From assembly GCA_021613335.1 (NCBI GenBank), contig JAJTWR010000082.1, forward strand, positions 79,021 to 143,020: a stretch of DNA of 64,000 nucleotides, read 5' to 3'. Of this stretch, positions 23,755 to 35,664 are shown piece after piece (positions within the stretch are counted from its first letter, which is position 1; every line of letters starts with the position of its first letter). The translations under genes were made by a program, and so were the position numbers. The notes below the pieces were generated by a model. The model was not told the origin of the DNA. It made no database searches and worked only from the letters and a program-made list of their open reading frames with translations. The stretch comes from Whitmania pigra. Its lineage: Eukaryota; Annelida; Clitellata; Hirudinida; Haemopidae.

Positions 23755-24465
23755 ACCACTCGGAACTGTTAGCAGATGTTTACGTACGCTTGAACAATTA
23801 TTATTAAATAGACTAGTTTATTAATTAATTTATTAATTAAGACATTTAATGTTGATTATCTAAGAACATTCGTCTATAGAATTACTTTACTGTTTGACTT
23901 TAAGTCGCGGCTTGGTCATTGGTCTACATTTTTTGCACGTTGAAATAAACATTCCATATAAATCGTCGAGTTAAATTATTTAAAAGTTCCTGTTATGATG
24001 AGAACAGTGACAATTAAACTATTTACGGATCAGAAATGAAAAAATAAATGGAAATTAGGTTACAGCTAATGCAGTGGATTGTTTAGAATTTGGTCGCAAA
24101 TGATAGCAAGGTTAAGTAACCGCAGTTAACTGTCTGAAAACACTCATCAATTTATTTTGACTGCATTAAAAGTGATTGCTTGTAAGTCTTTAAGATTTTG
24201 AAGTTACGATTCAATTAATATTTGTATTGTATTACCCTGATTATATGTAACATACTTTAAATAACTAATGAACAAAAGTAATAGTATTGCCTTTCAGAAG
24301 TGAAAGCGAAATGAAATCAATGAAGCTAATATTGATCACAGGTTTTACTTGTCATGGTGCCTCAAAAGCACTCATTTATGACATGGCGCCAAGCACAAAA
24401 ATGCATTGTATAATCGCCAGTAGCTGTTGTTGTTTGGTGGTTGCCATAGTTACCCCAGTTCTATG
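23755..24465. other. intergenic, no gene seen
   Basis: AT-rich flank of the CD225-like gene up to the hAT element. No coding signal. Confidence 0.45.
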
Positions 24466-25077
24466 TTTGTGACTAATGGTTCCCAAACTTTATATCGACG
24501 CGGACCGGTCAACGTTTGATTATTTTACCGCGGCCCACTTAATTGTTTATATTTTAGATTGTTTTGATTTAGCAATCTTGATTTAATTGCATTAAAATAT
24601 GCCTTAAAAATAAAATACAGTTACTCAAAAAATGAATATAAAGTGATTTAAATTTTAAATGAATTAAAATTGATTTATAGATCAATGAGAAGTAATGAGT
24701 AATGAGTAGTAATGTTAAATCAGAGAACCCTGAGCTTGTTTCTTTGCAACGATACGGTTCTATCTGGGGTTAATAGGAGACAACGACAGCCGAATTGTGT
24801 TGCTTATGTCCATTTTATTCCATTGTTTTGGTTCCTTACCAGTTCTTGGGTCTTTTGTGGTTGGGAAGTAGCGCTCAAATTCGAACCAAAGACAGGTGCT
24901 ATTTTGTTAACATGCTATCAAAGATATTGATAGCGGTTGTTCTCAAGTACTATTAACTTTTTTAATTTTTTAAAATAAAATGGAAATAATGTAATGTTCT
25001 TTGGGCGGCCCGGTACTATTTGATCCATGGAGCGGTACCGGTCCGCGCCCGGGGGGTTTGGAACCACTGTTTGTGAC
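24466..25077 (+). mobile_element. non-autonomous hAT element with 8-bp target-site duplication
   Basis: The element spans 24474-25069 (596 bp). Its left end (taatggttcccaaact) and right end (reading inward, cagtggttccaaaccccc) are inverted repeats, followed by a second matched block, cgcggaccggt. It is flanked by identical 8-bp copies of tttgtgac (24466-24473 and 25070-25077), the size made by hAT transposases. The left terminus has changed from CAG to TAA. There is no transposase inside, so it must have been moved in trans. Confidence 0.9.
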
Positions 25078-25812
25078 TGCTCCAGCAGTAGGATTCGAAA
25101 CCATGCTGCCATCATGAATGGCTTAGCTCTTAGTTTCCCATTCTGATTAAAACAAAATCATTTTTTGAAGCAATTAATTTAAACATTTACTGTTTCAACC
25201 AGAACAGCCCAATAAAGCATGATCAACTTAAAGTGCAGTTGTGGTACTTCGTTCTATTCAATACGTTTGTAGTTAGTTTCAGCATTTGAGACATCAACAC
25301 GCTTCAGGAACGAATAAAACAAGTCAATAGTGTGAACGAAGTGACTCACTACTCCGACAGGTACGACACATGACTTTTACCGGATTGTTTTTATTTATTT
25401 AAAGTTTATTTAGTAACCCTATTAATAAGAAGAACTAAAATTATTTTTTAAAAGTGCATCCTTCTCTAAATATGCAAAGTCATTTCAAAGGTCTGTTTGA
25501 AGAGCAAAATATTACAATGTTAATATCTTGGAAAATATGTCTAGACATGTAAGTATTTCTGTCGAAGTTCAATCCTAGCAAAAGCTAAATTAAAAAAAAA
25601 GTGTATGATTTATAAAAAAAAACGTATTTCATGAATTAAAAACAAAAGTTATTAAGGCATATTAGACTTAAGTATGAAAACACCTCTTGGTTTTAATCAA
25701 ATATAAATTACGAGTTTCAAAACACAGAATTATCGACATTTATTTTCAAGTATTTTTTTTTTATCTTTGAATACACGCCCTGGAATTTCCAGACTTTCCT
25801 TTTACTGTCAAG
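25078..25812. other. intergenic, no gene seen
   Basis: AT-rich upstream region of TRIM gene 3. Confidence 0.45.
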
Positions 25813-27704
25813 ATGGAGGTTAATTCTCTTGAGTTTTGCGGTGTTTGCAAGAAAACTATGGTTGACCCAAGAATATTAGATTGTTCACATAGTTTTTGTC
25901 TTCAATGTTTGGAACGAACTCTTTTGTTGTTATCAACGCGGTGTCCAACATGTAATAACGAATTTCAAGTGCCAGAAGGTGGATTGAAAGATTTGAAGAA
26001 AAATGAATTCATTGAACAGCTGAATGTTTTTAATGAAAATAACATGAATTGTGACGGTTGCAATGCAAATAAGGCCATAAAATATTGTGTTGATTGCAAT
26101 TTTAATTATTGTCCAACTTGTTTGGTAACCCATGGAAGAATCCCAGCTTCAAGTGATCATCAGTTGCGACGAGTTACGTCGACAAAAGGATTTTCAAATT
26201 GTGAAAAACATTCAGACTTGATAACTTTGTTTTGTACAGATTGCAACAACATTTTATGTGATCAATGTTTAGACTTGTCCCACAATGATCACAAAACAAT
26301 GAACATAACAGAGTATTTTGAATCCTTGAAGAAAAAATTTGAAGATCAAATTAATGCAAACGAAAAAACTATTGAGAACGTTGGCCACTTTCATAAAAGG
26401 TCTGAAGCGACAATTCGAGACAATGAATTGAAAGCTTCAAACTTGAAGGAGGAAATTAAACAGAGAGGTGAAGATTTAAAGAAAGTTGTGGATTCAATTG
26501 TGGGGGGTTGATAAAAAAAGTCGATGAAGAATTGAAACAACTTCAAAATGAAGCAGATGTTATTATGAAGGAACAGAAAGATATGGAAACAAATCTGAAA
26601 GTACAAACTGAAATTTTGAAGCAAGAACTGAACAATTTGAATTATGAAAATTTAGTTGAAGCATCTTCATGTATTGCCAATAAAACTCAAAGAATTCCAA
26701 AATATTCTGAAAATTTTCGATTGTCCTTGTGCTGTGAGATAAACGAACCCAGAATTAGTTTGGAGAAAACGTTAGGAACTCTGAAAAAAGGTAAGTTGTT
26801 GAATAGTTTGAAAGTAATGCAAGCCTAATTTCATGTTTTTAATAGTGTTTAATAACATGATACGATATTGATTTTTGAAGAACCAAGATTCAGTTTGATT
26901 AAAGGAAGTGAACTCGTTCGTGCATATAATTCGTTTGCTGTGAACCAGGACGAGATTTTCTTCTGCAGAAAGGATAAATCAAAGATTGATGTCTTCAGCA
27001 TTGATGGACTGAATTTCAAGTCAAGTTTTGATTTCAAACAAGTTCTTGAAAGAACTTCTGATTTGTTAGTAATCAATGAAAGGTTGTATGTTTCAGGGTG
27101 TTTTACTAATAGCCAATATCAGGTGCTAGGTTTTCAAATTATTAAAATTGATTTTCTTTCGAATTGTGATCCTCTGGTTATATACAAAAGTTCTGGCTCA
27201 AACTATGGCTATAATAATAATTTGCAAACGTTAACAAAGTTATCAGAGTCACTATGTGGAAATATTCTTCTTATCTTGTGTAATCAAATAATGCTCTTGT
27301 CTGAAAATGGATTCCTCATCAAGACTACAAGTCTTCAGTATAACATTCGTGAAGCTTTGCAACTCGATCACCAACGTTATATCGTCTGTTGCGAAGATTA
27401 TAAGGTTTGCATTATCGACGAACACGGTGATTTCGTTTGGACGTTTTCACCTTCTAATGAATGTCATAAAATGTGATCGCCTTGTCTGGCGATGGATAAC
27501 TACAGAAATATTTACATGGGCGATAGTAATATTTTGGTTCTGGATCACAAGGTTGGTTTAAAGTCATTTCATTCAATTCACGGCATCAATGAGAACATTA
27601 AAAAAATGTATTACAATAAAGAGAATAATACATTGTTGGTCCTTATCTGTACAAGTAACTCCTCATCTGACAAAGCAACACGTTTTGTAACACTGAGATT
27701 ATAA
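25813..27704 (+). pseudogene. TRIM-type RING/B-box gene 3, interrupted by a frameshift and a stop
   Basis: Exon 1 is 25813-26790 and exon 2 is 26881-27704; the phase-1 intron sits exactly where it does in the three paralogues. RING (C9, C12, C24, H26), two B-boxes, coiled coil and propeller region with NIYMGD are all recognisable. Lesion 1 is a 1-nt loss at a run of six G (26502-26507): exon 1 is one base short of the expected phase, and the frame resumes at once with the coiled coil. Lesion 2 is an in-frame TGA at 27474-27476, after NECHKM, where TRIM gene 1 has Ala in CHKFASP. Everything else is open and splice sites are intact, so this is either a very young pseudogene or a gene with sequence errors. 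If translated as read, the product stops in the coiled coil at about 232 aa, leaving a RING and B-boxes without the propeller. Confidence 0.8.
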
Positions 27705-28632
27705 ACTATTATTACCTTACAGTGCCCAAAGTAATAATTGATGACAATTGATCTATATCTCAATGTATTATTTAAATTACCTATTTCATTAATTATTTAA
27801 TAATTTTTCTAATAATATTTCTAAGGATGCGGGCTTTCTTTTAACGTTTTTTCTTAAAATGTTGTATTTAATCTTGACAAGGGGTTATCCGTGAATTTTA
27901 ATATTAATAATATTGATTTTGTTTGATTACATTTTACTAATATTATACTTATATTCTATTTGCTATTAATTAATCCCATGTTGTGAATTATTTTCATTTT
28001 CCACAGTTTTTAGAACAGGTACAAAATCATTTTCAATTCAATGGAATTTGGACATTTACATCATTGCACTGCTTCACAACATGTACAAGTTTTACACTTA
28101 GCATTTGTTATGTGGTTTGAGATTAAATTGGCTTGGTATTTTAAAAACGTGTTTTGTCCTTTTGTGTTTGGGGTTAAGTCTGTCATACCGTGCGATTACT
28201 TCCTGAAGACGATTCCTTGCTCTACTGAGTACGGAGTTATTCGCCATCCCTAATCGGTATTGCCCTCACATTTTCGGGTTCATGCATCTTGATTTGCCGT
28301 TATTTCTGCCTAAATTTTAATCTTTGTGTAATAAATTCAATCAGCCTTGATTTTCAACAAGTTGCTGAGGCTAACGGCCTCTTATAACTGGCAAGTTAAT
28401 TGGATGGAATTTTTAGAATAGAATTTACTCGCCAGTAAGAGGTTCCCTTTGGGGTACTCTTTTCGACTTTGCAATTGTTTTTGCTTTTTTAGGTCCTGTG
28501 TTCTTTATTCAATTTAAATTGTCAGATTTTGAGTTCACTTGTGGTTGCATTTCTTAATACTAATGCTTTGCAAATGTTTGATTACAATAGGATACGTTCT
28601 ATAAATAGCCTTGGGCTACCGGTCCCACTGTC
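27705..28632. other. intergenic, no gene seen
   Basis: The 3' flank of TRIM gene 3; AT-rich, no element identified. Confidence 0.45.
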
Positions 28633-28827
28633 GTGCGCCCGCATGGCCTAACGGTTAAGGTTGGGCCTCTCACGATGGCAGCGCGGATTCGAACCCGGCT
28701 GCGGGAGCACCGTCCTAGTCATCTAGCTATGCAGCAGACGTTAATAAAACATTACTTTTTTTGCTCCCACTCTCCAGTCCAAATCATCTCAGTTATGCAA
28801 TGGACTATAATCAAATAAATAAATAAA
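28633..28827 (+). mobile_element. tRNA-derived SINE, full length
   Basis: The head carries a tRNA-like A box (tggcctaacgg, 28644-28654) and, about 30 nt on, a T-arm-like B box (ggattcgaaccc, 28685-28696). A unique body follows, ending in agtccaaatcatctcag, tataatcaaata and an (AAT/AATA) tail. This is the standard layout of a Pol III-transcribed SINE. Truncated 3' copies of the same family lie at 20301-20350 and 40393-40443, both inverted. Confidence 0.8.
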
Positions 28828-29817
28828 ACTCTCATCAATTTGCCTCGTTCGTCTCCTACTTCGCTTGGTTTTGACTCATTCCTCGTTTCCGCACCGGCTC
28901 TTGTCTCGATGGGCTCGTGCTTGTTAATAAAACTCTAAAAATTATGAGCGTTAGTTTTTTGTTCCAGTCACTGCAACAATTGGTTACACCAACATCAGCG
29001 ACAGTCTGATCGGGCTAGAGACAACACGAACAGAGGACAGGGTGGACCATCCGAAGAACGAAATGATTGCCTTACATGCAAATAATCGAATGTTCGAATG
29101 CAAATACACCCTTGAATTTGTGCGTAACGTTTCTATTATGGTGATAAAACTGAGGGTCATTTGAAAACACTAAATCGATCATATTTTCATGTCATGTTGG
29201 AGTTGTAACAAATTGATGAAGACCAAATTCATTCAAAAATCCCAGAAACACATTGTAAATTCTATTATTATTAGGAGCAATGTTTTAAGACGAGTTCTTA
29301 GACGGTAAATTGAAGTCCCCAAGGATACAAACTGTAAATTTAACAGATCAGAGGTGATGTAAACAATCAATACTTTCAACTGCATAATTCTCTGCACTAA
29401 TGTCAAAACTTCCACTGCGGTACTATGCGATCACTCTCCTGGTAACAACCCCGTAAGATGTCGATGCAAATCAATTCAATGTGTTTAAATCTTATTAAAA
29501 TAAATTATTATCTTTATCATAAAAAAAACGGTGACCTCGTTTATTCAAATCACGCTTACACAGCCAGCTGGTCACATAACGGTTGCTCATAACCGTATAT
29601 ATGACATGGTTACGAGAAAATCGTCAACGCCTTTATGTCATCTGGCTGACTAGGTGATATTCCTTGCCTCTCTCCAATTTTATTTTTATTATTATATATT
29701 TTAGTAGTTTTAGTGTGTTAAGCGAGTTATTCTCATCAAAATCATTCTCATGAAAAAGAGATCGGCATTAAAAAAATATGAACATGAAATTTTATTGATA
29801 AAACAAATATGCCACCT
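28828..29817. other. intergenic, no gene seen
   Basis: A 60-codon open stretch at about 28966-29164 on the plus strand follows an acceptor-like ttccag but has no recognisable motif. Nothing else noted. Confidence 0.4.
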
Positions 29818-30312
29818 CGCTACTATGCCACTTTCGCTATTTTACCAGTTTTGCTCGGTCCCGACAAAATCCAATATGAAATAAATTTATTATGCCACTC
29901 CCTACTCTCGCTACTATGCCACTATTGTGTGACTGTTAAAAGACACGAGTCGTGAAAAAGTCTGTATTTCTGAGCAGTGTTTGATTATTTATAATAATCT
30001 AATGACTGTATATATAAATTTACCCATCACTAAACTAAATTAATTGAATTTTATTTTAAAATCTAGACGATTGTTATTCTTTGGTTGGTTCTAGAACCTT
30101 TCCCTTTTCAATCAGTCGTTCTTTTGTTATTTTTCTTCAAATTCAGCCCATAATGTCAGCTCAGAAACGCAAGCGAACCGACTTTACGCTGAAGCGGGAA
30201 AAAGTTTTTATTTGAGAAAATAAGACCGCTTTTACAAATACTCGCTACTATGCCACTCTCGATACTATTCCACTTTTGCTCGGTCCCGACAGTAACGAGA
30301 TTTGACTGTATT
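29818..30312 (+). mobile_element. pogo/Tigger-like DNA transposon debris
   Basis: At 30153 a frame starts MSAQKRKRTDFTLKREKV and stops after 20 codons. A Lys/Arg-rich start like this resembles the CENP-B-like N-terminus of pogo/Tigger transposases. The right edge (30282-30310) reads, inward, tacagtcaaatctcgttact, like pogo-type terminal repeats beginning with TA and CAGTCAAA. A subterminal block (cgctactatgccact through ctcggtcccgac) occurs twice in direct orientation, at about 29818-29872 and 30240-30292, which suggests two overlapping remnants. The left end was not found. Confidence 0.5.
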
Positions 30313-30717
30313 GGTAATCTGAAAGTAAATATTCCCAGATTCTGGCGATGGATAGTGAATAAAATAGTTAGTAAAGTACGTGACATTATCTATTTCATCT
30401 TTTTCAACATAAAGATGTTCTTTATTGCTAACAAATAAATCACCATTCCCACCTTTAACTTTACTTTGGCTTTACAATCATGCGAATTCAATTTAACTCT
30501 TTGCACTTCGAATATCATTATTTTTGGGTTAATTTTTTGAAATGCCAAAATAAATTTTTAAAAAATTATTAGAAATAGAGAAATTAATTAATTTTTAACA
30601 AAAAAAAGTAACAGATGTACTATTCAGAATCTTTTGATTGACGAAAAATCTACGGGAGGACTGAATTACACCGTATACATCATTCAAATACAACAACGAT
30701 TCAGCACTAAATTAATC

Positions 30718-33700
30718 ATGACTGATTATCAAACATTGGCATGGGACCTCGTACAAGCCCATTTCGATGAGAAGGGTTTGGTCAGTCAGCAGATTGATTC
30801 ATTCAACGAATTTATCCAGAAGTCCATCCAGCAAATCATCGCAGACACGCCGCCGATAGAACTACATGGCGAACTTCAACACAAAAAGCAATCAGAAAAA
30901 GCGTCTCGAATTGTTCTAAAATTTGGAAAAATTCATCTGTCGAGGCCCACGCATTATGAAACTGATGGAGTTGGAATCAGGATGATGCCGAACGAAGCCA
31001 GACTTAGAGACCTTTCTTACACTGCACATATTTATATTGATGTGACCAAGACTTTTATTCAAGACGGAGAGGTCGTAGGAGAAACGATGTACGAAAAGGT
31101 GAGACTAGGTCTTATCCCAATTATGGTCAAATCAGCCTACTGCAATTTGAACGGACTACCCGAAAATGCTTTGAACGAAAATGACGAATGCTCCATGGAC
31201 CCAGGCGGCTACTTCATCATCAACGGTATGGAAAAGGTTATCGTAGCCCAAGAGAGAATTGCCAGTAATAGTATTATGGTCTTCAAAAACATGGACAGTA
31301 AGTATGTATGCATGGCCGAGATAAGATCTCTTGATATTAATTCATCGAGACCTGCCAGTACTTTTAGAATCTGCTTAACGAAAATGGCAAATTCGGAAAA
31401 AGATGGTTTTGGTCAGCGTTTGGTTGCCATTCTGCCGTACGTGAAGCAAGAAATACCGATTTTTATCGTATTCAGGGCTCTTGGATTCGTATCCGACAGA
31501 GAAATACTGGAGAAGATTATTTACAACATGAACGATCAGGAAATGATAGAGATGCTGAAGCCATCCATTGACGAGGCATTTTGCATCCAGAACCAAACTG
31601 TTGCTCTGAATTTTATAGGAGTGAGAGGTAACATTCCGGGAACTACGAAAGAAAAGAGAATTAAATCTGCCAGAGAACTTCTTCAAAAACAAGTCTTGCC
31701 CCATGTCGGAACAGATGAATTTTGTTCTACGACTAAGGCTTTCTTCCTCGGATACATGGTTCGCAGACTCTTAGAAGTAACACTAGGCAGAAGAAAAGAA
31801 GACGACAGAGACCATCTTTCAAATAAGAGAGTAGATATGGCGGGTCCTCTTATGGCAGCTTTGTTCAGAGTGTCGTTCAGGACTCTCTGTCAAAATTTAA
31901 AGTTGTATGGCCAGAAATTCATCGACAAAGGAAAGGATTTCGATGTCAACCTTGCCGTCAAATCCAGTGTAATGACGGATGCGTTTAACTACGCTCTCGC
32001 CACTGGCAACTGGGGAGACAGGAAGAAAGCCAGTCAAAATAGAACCGGAGTTTCACAGGTGCTCAACAGAATGACATACGTGTCTTGCCTTTCCCATCTT
32101 AGAAGACTCAATGCCCCAATGAATCGTGATGTAAAACTTTCAAAGCCAAGGCAGCTTCACAATACTCATTTGGGCAGGATGTGTCCCGCTGAAACCCCGG
32201 AAGGTGCGGGTGTAGGGTTGTTGAAGAACTTTGCTCTCATGTCGCACGTTTCGGTAGGTTCCTCTGCCACCACATTGTTGGAATTTCTCGAATACAACGG
32301 CATGCAGAATTTAGACGACGTTGCATTTTCATCCCTTTCGACGGCAACGAAAATATTCGTCAATGGTTGCTGGGTTGGTATTCATGAAAATATGGATCAG
32401 CTTTTTCTAGCCTTGAAAATTTTGAGAAGAAACGCGATCACCTTTGAAGTGTCCATTACCAGAGACTTCAGTCATAACGAATTGAAGATTCTCACGGATG
32501 GAGGCAGGATCTGCAGGCCTCTGTTAACGGTTGAGAATCAGGAGTTAGTTTTGAAGAGAACTCATTTTGATGTCTTGAAAAGCGGAAGAAGAGTGAAATT
32601 CCAGTGGCCGGAGCTTCTAGCGAGCGGTGCCATCGAATACCTGGATATTGATGAAGAACAAAATTCCCTCGTCGCGGTTACTCCTGATGAAATTAGTGGA
32701 AGCACGTACAGCAAAACATACACCCACTGTGAGATTCATCCTTCCATGATTCTCGGTGTCTGTGCCTCCATCATCCCATTCCCAGACCATAACCAATCTC
32801 CGCGTAACATTTACCAGTCCGCTATGGGCAAGCAAGCTATTGGAATGTACGTAACAAACTTTGATAAGAGAATGGACACGTTGGCACACATCCTTTATTA
32901 TCCCCAGAAGCCTCTCAGCGCGACAAATTCTTCACATTTCTTGAAATTCAGCGAAATGCCGGCTGGGATAAATGCCATAACGGCAATAGCATCCTATACT
33001 GGATTTAACCAGGAAGATTCAATTATCATGAATGCCTCATCCATTGATAAAGGGCTGTTTAGGAGTACTTTCTACCGAACCTATAAAGACACCGAAACAA
33101 GCAGAAATTTTGGGCAGCAAGAAACAATCGAAAAGCCCGACAGGTCGTGCGTTCAAGGAATGAGGAATTGCTTTTACGACAAGTTGGGAGAAACTGGTCT
33201 CATTTCCGTCGGAGCAGTTGTGTCTGGAGATGACGCCATCATCGGTAAGACGGCCACGCTTCCGCCCGATGACGACGACATTGAAAGCAATCCTCGCAGG
33301 TACACAAAGAAGGATTGCAGTACATTTCTGAAAAAGGGAGAACATGGAATTGTCGATAAGGTTATGAAGAACATAAACAAAGACGGCTCTCTACTCGTTA
33401 AAGTTAAAGTAAGGAACGTCAGAATACCACAGATCGGAGACAAGTTTGCCAGTAGGCATGGACAGAAAGGCACCATAGGAATGACGTATCGACAGGAAGA
33501 CATGCCATTCACCAGCGACGGTGTTACACCGGATCTTATTATGAATCCTCATGCGATACCCTCGCGTATGACGGTTGGTCATATCATTGAATGCCTCCAG
33601 AGTAAGGTTTCTGCGCTAAAGGGTGATATCGGGGACTCGACTCCGTTTAACGAATCTGTAAACGTAAAAAGCATTTCGGATGTGCTAAGCCAGTACGGCT

Positions 33701-34185
33701 ACCACAAACATGGTAACGAAGTCATGTACAACGGATTCACTGGGAGGAAGATTAGAACTCAGATATTCATCGGGCCAACTTATTATCAGAGACTGAAGCA
33801 CATGGTGGAAGACAAAATCCATGCGAGGTCTCGAGGACCCGTTCAACTCCTCAATAGGCAGCCAATGGAGGGCAGGTCGAGAGACGGTGGACTGAGATTT
33901 GGCGAGATGGAGAGAGATTGTCAGATCGCTCATGGTGCAGCTAGCTTCCTCAAAGAGAGATTATTCGATGTCTCTGATCCCTATCCAATCCAGATCTGCA
34001 ACGATTGCGGTCTCATCGTAATCAGCAATTTGCAGAACAATACCTTTAGATGCTCGTCCTGTGACAATAGGATTAATGTCTCCCAAGTAAATTTGCCTTA
34101 CGCTTGCAAGTTGCTTTTCCAAGAACTCATGGGGATGAGCATCTGCCCTAGAATTGCCATCGAGAAGAATGCTATTATGGGTTAA
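30718..34185 (+). CDS. POLR2B: intronless RNA polymerase II second-largest subunit (RPB2) paralogue
   Basis: An uninterrupted frame of 1155 aa, close to the usual 1174 aa of animal RPB2, beginning [20 protein letters not shown]. Recognisable blocks in order: [18 protein letters not shown] (N-terminus), [21 protein letters not shown] and CPAETPEG (489-496, fork region), [11 protein letters not shown] (762-772, hybrid-binding active-site wall), [12 protein letters not shown] (907-918), [15 protein letters not shown], and a C-terminal zinc site C1094, C1097, C1112, C1115. With RPB1 this subunit forms the catalytic cleft of Pol II. Animal RPB2 genes normally have many introns and this one has none, so it is a retrocopy that has stayed open. 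It is diverged at normally constant sites, for example ETPEGAG where RPB2 usually has ETPEGHA. The frame is open 28 codons upstream without similarity, so I chose the ATG at 30718. A duplicated, broken copy follows at 35665. Confidence 0.9.
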   Translation: MTDYQTLAWDLVQAHFDEKGLVSQQIDSFNEFIQKSIQQIIADTPPIELHGELQHKKQSEKASRIVLKFGKIHLSRPTHYETDGVGIRMMPNEARLRDLSYTAHIYIDVTKTFIQDGEVVGETMYEKVRLGLIPIMVKSAYCNLNGLPENALNENDECSMDPGGYFIINGMEKVIVAQERIASNSIMVFKNMDSKYVCMAEIRSLDINSSRPASTFRICLTKMANSEKDGFGQRLVAILPYVKQEIPIFIVFRALGFVSDREILEKIIYNMNDQEMIEMLKPSIDEAFCIQNQTVALNFIGVRGNIPGTTKEKRIKSARELLQKQVLPHVGTDEFCSTTKAFFLGYMVRRLLEVTLGRRKEDDRDHLSNKRVDMAGPLMAALFRVSFRTLCQNLKLYGQKFIDKGKDFDVNLAVKSSVMTDAFNYALATGNWGDRKKASQNRTGVSQVLNRMTYVSCLSHLRRLNAPMNRDVKLSKPRQLHNTHLGRMCPAETPEGAGVGLLKNFALMSHVSVGSSATTLLEFLEYNGMQNLDDVAFSSLSTATKIFVNGCWVGIHENMDQLFLALKILRRNAITFEVSITRDFSHNELKILTDGGRICRPLLTVENQELVLKRTHFDVLKSGRRVKFQWPELLASGAIEYLDIDEEQNSLVAVTPDEISGSTYSKTYTHCEIHPSMILGVCASIIPFPDHNQSPRNIYQSAMGKQAIGMYVTNFDKRMDTLAHILYYPQKPLSATNSSHFLKFSEMPAGINAITAIASYTGFNQEDSIIMNASSIDKGLFRSTFYRTYKDTETSRNFGQQETIEKPDRSCVQGMRNCFYDKLGETGLISVGAVVSGDDAIIGKTATLPPDDDDIESNPRRYTKKDCSTFLKKGEHGIVDKVMKNINKDGSLLVKVKVRNVRIPQIGDKFASRHGQKGTIGMTYRQEDMPFTSDGVTPDLIMNPHAIPSRMTVGHIIECLQSKVSALKGDIGDSTPFNESVNVKSISDVLSQYGYHKHGNEVMYNGFTGRKIRTQIFIGPTYYQRLKHMVEDKIHARSRGPVQLLNRQPMEGRSRDGGLRFGEMERDCQIAHGAASFLKERLFDVSDPYPIQICNDCGLIVISNLQNNTFRCSSCDNRINVSQVNLPYACKLLFQELMGMSICPRIAIEKNAIMG

Positions 34186-34300
34186 CTGGTGAGTTTTATA
34201 TTGTTTTACTTATTCCACTTATTTTCATAGCTTTTTAAGATGATTGAACCAGAAAATAAAACTTTTATTCATAAGCAGACGAGTTTTTATTCGAATCGAT
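34186..34300 (+). other. 3' untranslated region of the RPB2 paralogue with possible mini-intron
   Basis: Three bases after the stop, 34189-34230 begins gtgagt and ends ttttcatag, a 42-nt intron-like segment, and an aataaa signal follows at about 34255. The same sequence is kept 3' of the pseudogene (38526 onward), so it was part of the duplicated segment. Whether it is spliced is unknown. Confidence 0.35.
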
Positions 34301-34746
34301 TGTTTACGGGAATGTAATTCACGTATATTCTCTAATATTCAAAGTTTTTAATATAATGAAAAATTGATGATTTGTAATGTTTGAAATAGACAAAAAAAAG
34401 GCTATTGAAATCTGACGGATTCCGTCGTTTTAATGACAGTGTAAAATATATACATATATATACTATATTGAGTAAAATAAAAATCATCATAAAGTTTTAC
34501 GCGTTAAACAAATAACACCGATGTTATTTATTTCCAACTTTTAGCCAAATGTTATGAAGTATGAATTTTGATTAATTTTCTTCGAAAGTGTCTTCATGGC
34601 CATCACAAGTTTTTTGAAAAACCAGACCTCTTTTATTAATAGAACAACAGAATAACCACTGTCAGAACTTGCATTCTTGTTATGTTGAGTAATTATTATA
34701 TATTGTTAGTCATTTCAACCAAAAGGCAAAATTTACTTGCCATCAG

Positions 34747-35526
34747 GGCTTGACACTGATGACACCTGATCTCGAAGGCATGTTCAAGTCCATGTTATCG
34801 GGTCAGGTACCCAAGATATGGATGCAAAAGTCCTACCCTTCCCTGAGAAGAATTCATGGGGGGATTCGTAGCTGACCTTATATCAAGGCTTAACTTCCTA
34901 ACTGTAGGTTATCTTATTAAACAATAATAATAATAATAACATCTTGTTAGCCTGTGTTTTGAATGTTAATATGTTAATACAATTAATTATTGTAATTAAA
35001 TAAAATGATCAATGTTAATTAGTGGATAAAATAAATAGATTGATTAAGTAGTATTAGTTAAATAAATAATTGAAATTATTAGTAAGTCGTTCATCGTTAA
35101 AGTGCACAATATATTATTCTAGATAGTTGCGTTCCTGCAAGAGGCAGCAGTGACAGTAGTCGTAATGTGTCGTGTTCGAAACCTAGCTTGACTCTCCTGA
35201 GATTAGAGCCAAACAAACACCAAAAATTCATCACTGCCCACAATTACCGCCATCAACATCATCGTCGTCGTTGTCATCCTTGTCGCCATAATCATCATCA
35301 TCATTATCGTCACTATCGTTATTATCACAATCATCATCATCACCATCAGGATTGGCTGGAGGATGACTCACCGCCTACCTTCTGGATGTCAGGCTTCTTC
35401 TTCGTGCAGGCCTTCTTAACGGGCATCCAGCAGAGCTACGCGCGAAAGCTCACCATTCCAATTGACCTTTTGACCTTAGATTACAAGGTCATGAGCTACA
35501 TGGAAACAACTCCTGTCAATGGTCAG
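34747..35526 (+). pseudogene. two exons of an axonemal dynein heavy chain C-terminus (isolated fragment)
   Basis: Exon a (34747-34903) reads GLTLMTPDLEGMFKSMLSG, then VPKIWMQKSYPSL and, after a 1-nt frameshift at six G (34858-34863), FVADLISRLNFLT. Exon b (35350-35526) reads [20 protein letters not shown], then [20 protein letters not shown] and DYKVM. Both have cag acceptors and gt donors in phase 0, and joined they match the order found near the end of dynein heavy chains, where W..PP.FW.SGFFF.Q.FLTG is diagnostic; the DNAH1 type seems closest. I find no exon for the following GLFLEGARW block, nor any earlier exon. The fragment lies between the RPB2 paralogue and its pseudogene. It is either the remnant of a broken gene or part of one whose other exons are outside the window. 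Confidence 0.75.
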
Positions 35527-35664
35527 GTGTTAAGTCACACGGTTTTATGAGGAATGCTTTGTGACGACGACGACGATGACGATGCGCAAACGTGGATAAT
35601 TTAGAGATATCATTTGCAGTAAAGTTGAACAATTTTTATAATTACATTGAAACTCAAATGAGTT

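Noticed and set aside
27474..27476. in-frame TGA in TRIM gene 3 as selenocysteine
   Set aside because: The paralogues have no Cys at this site and no selenoprotein context is apparent; a nonsense change is simpler.
28641..28700. possible functional tRNA gene
   Set aside because: A and B boxes are present, but the T-arm stem is imperfect and a SINE body with an A-rich tail follows; related tails elsewhere show it is a SINE.
35167..35349. His-rich N-terminal half of the open frame containing dynein exon b
   Set aside because: Comes from a cat/atc simple repeat in the intron; the real exon begins after the cag at 35349.
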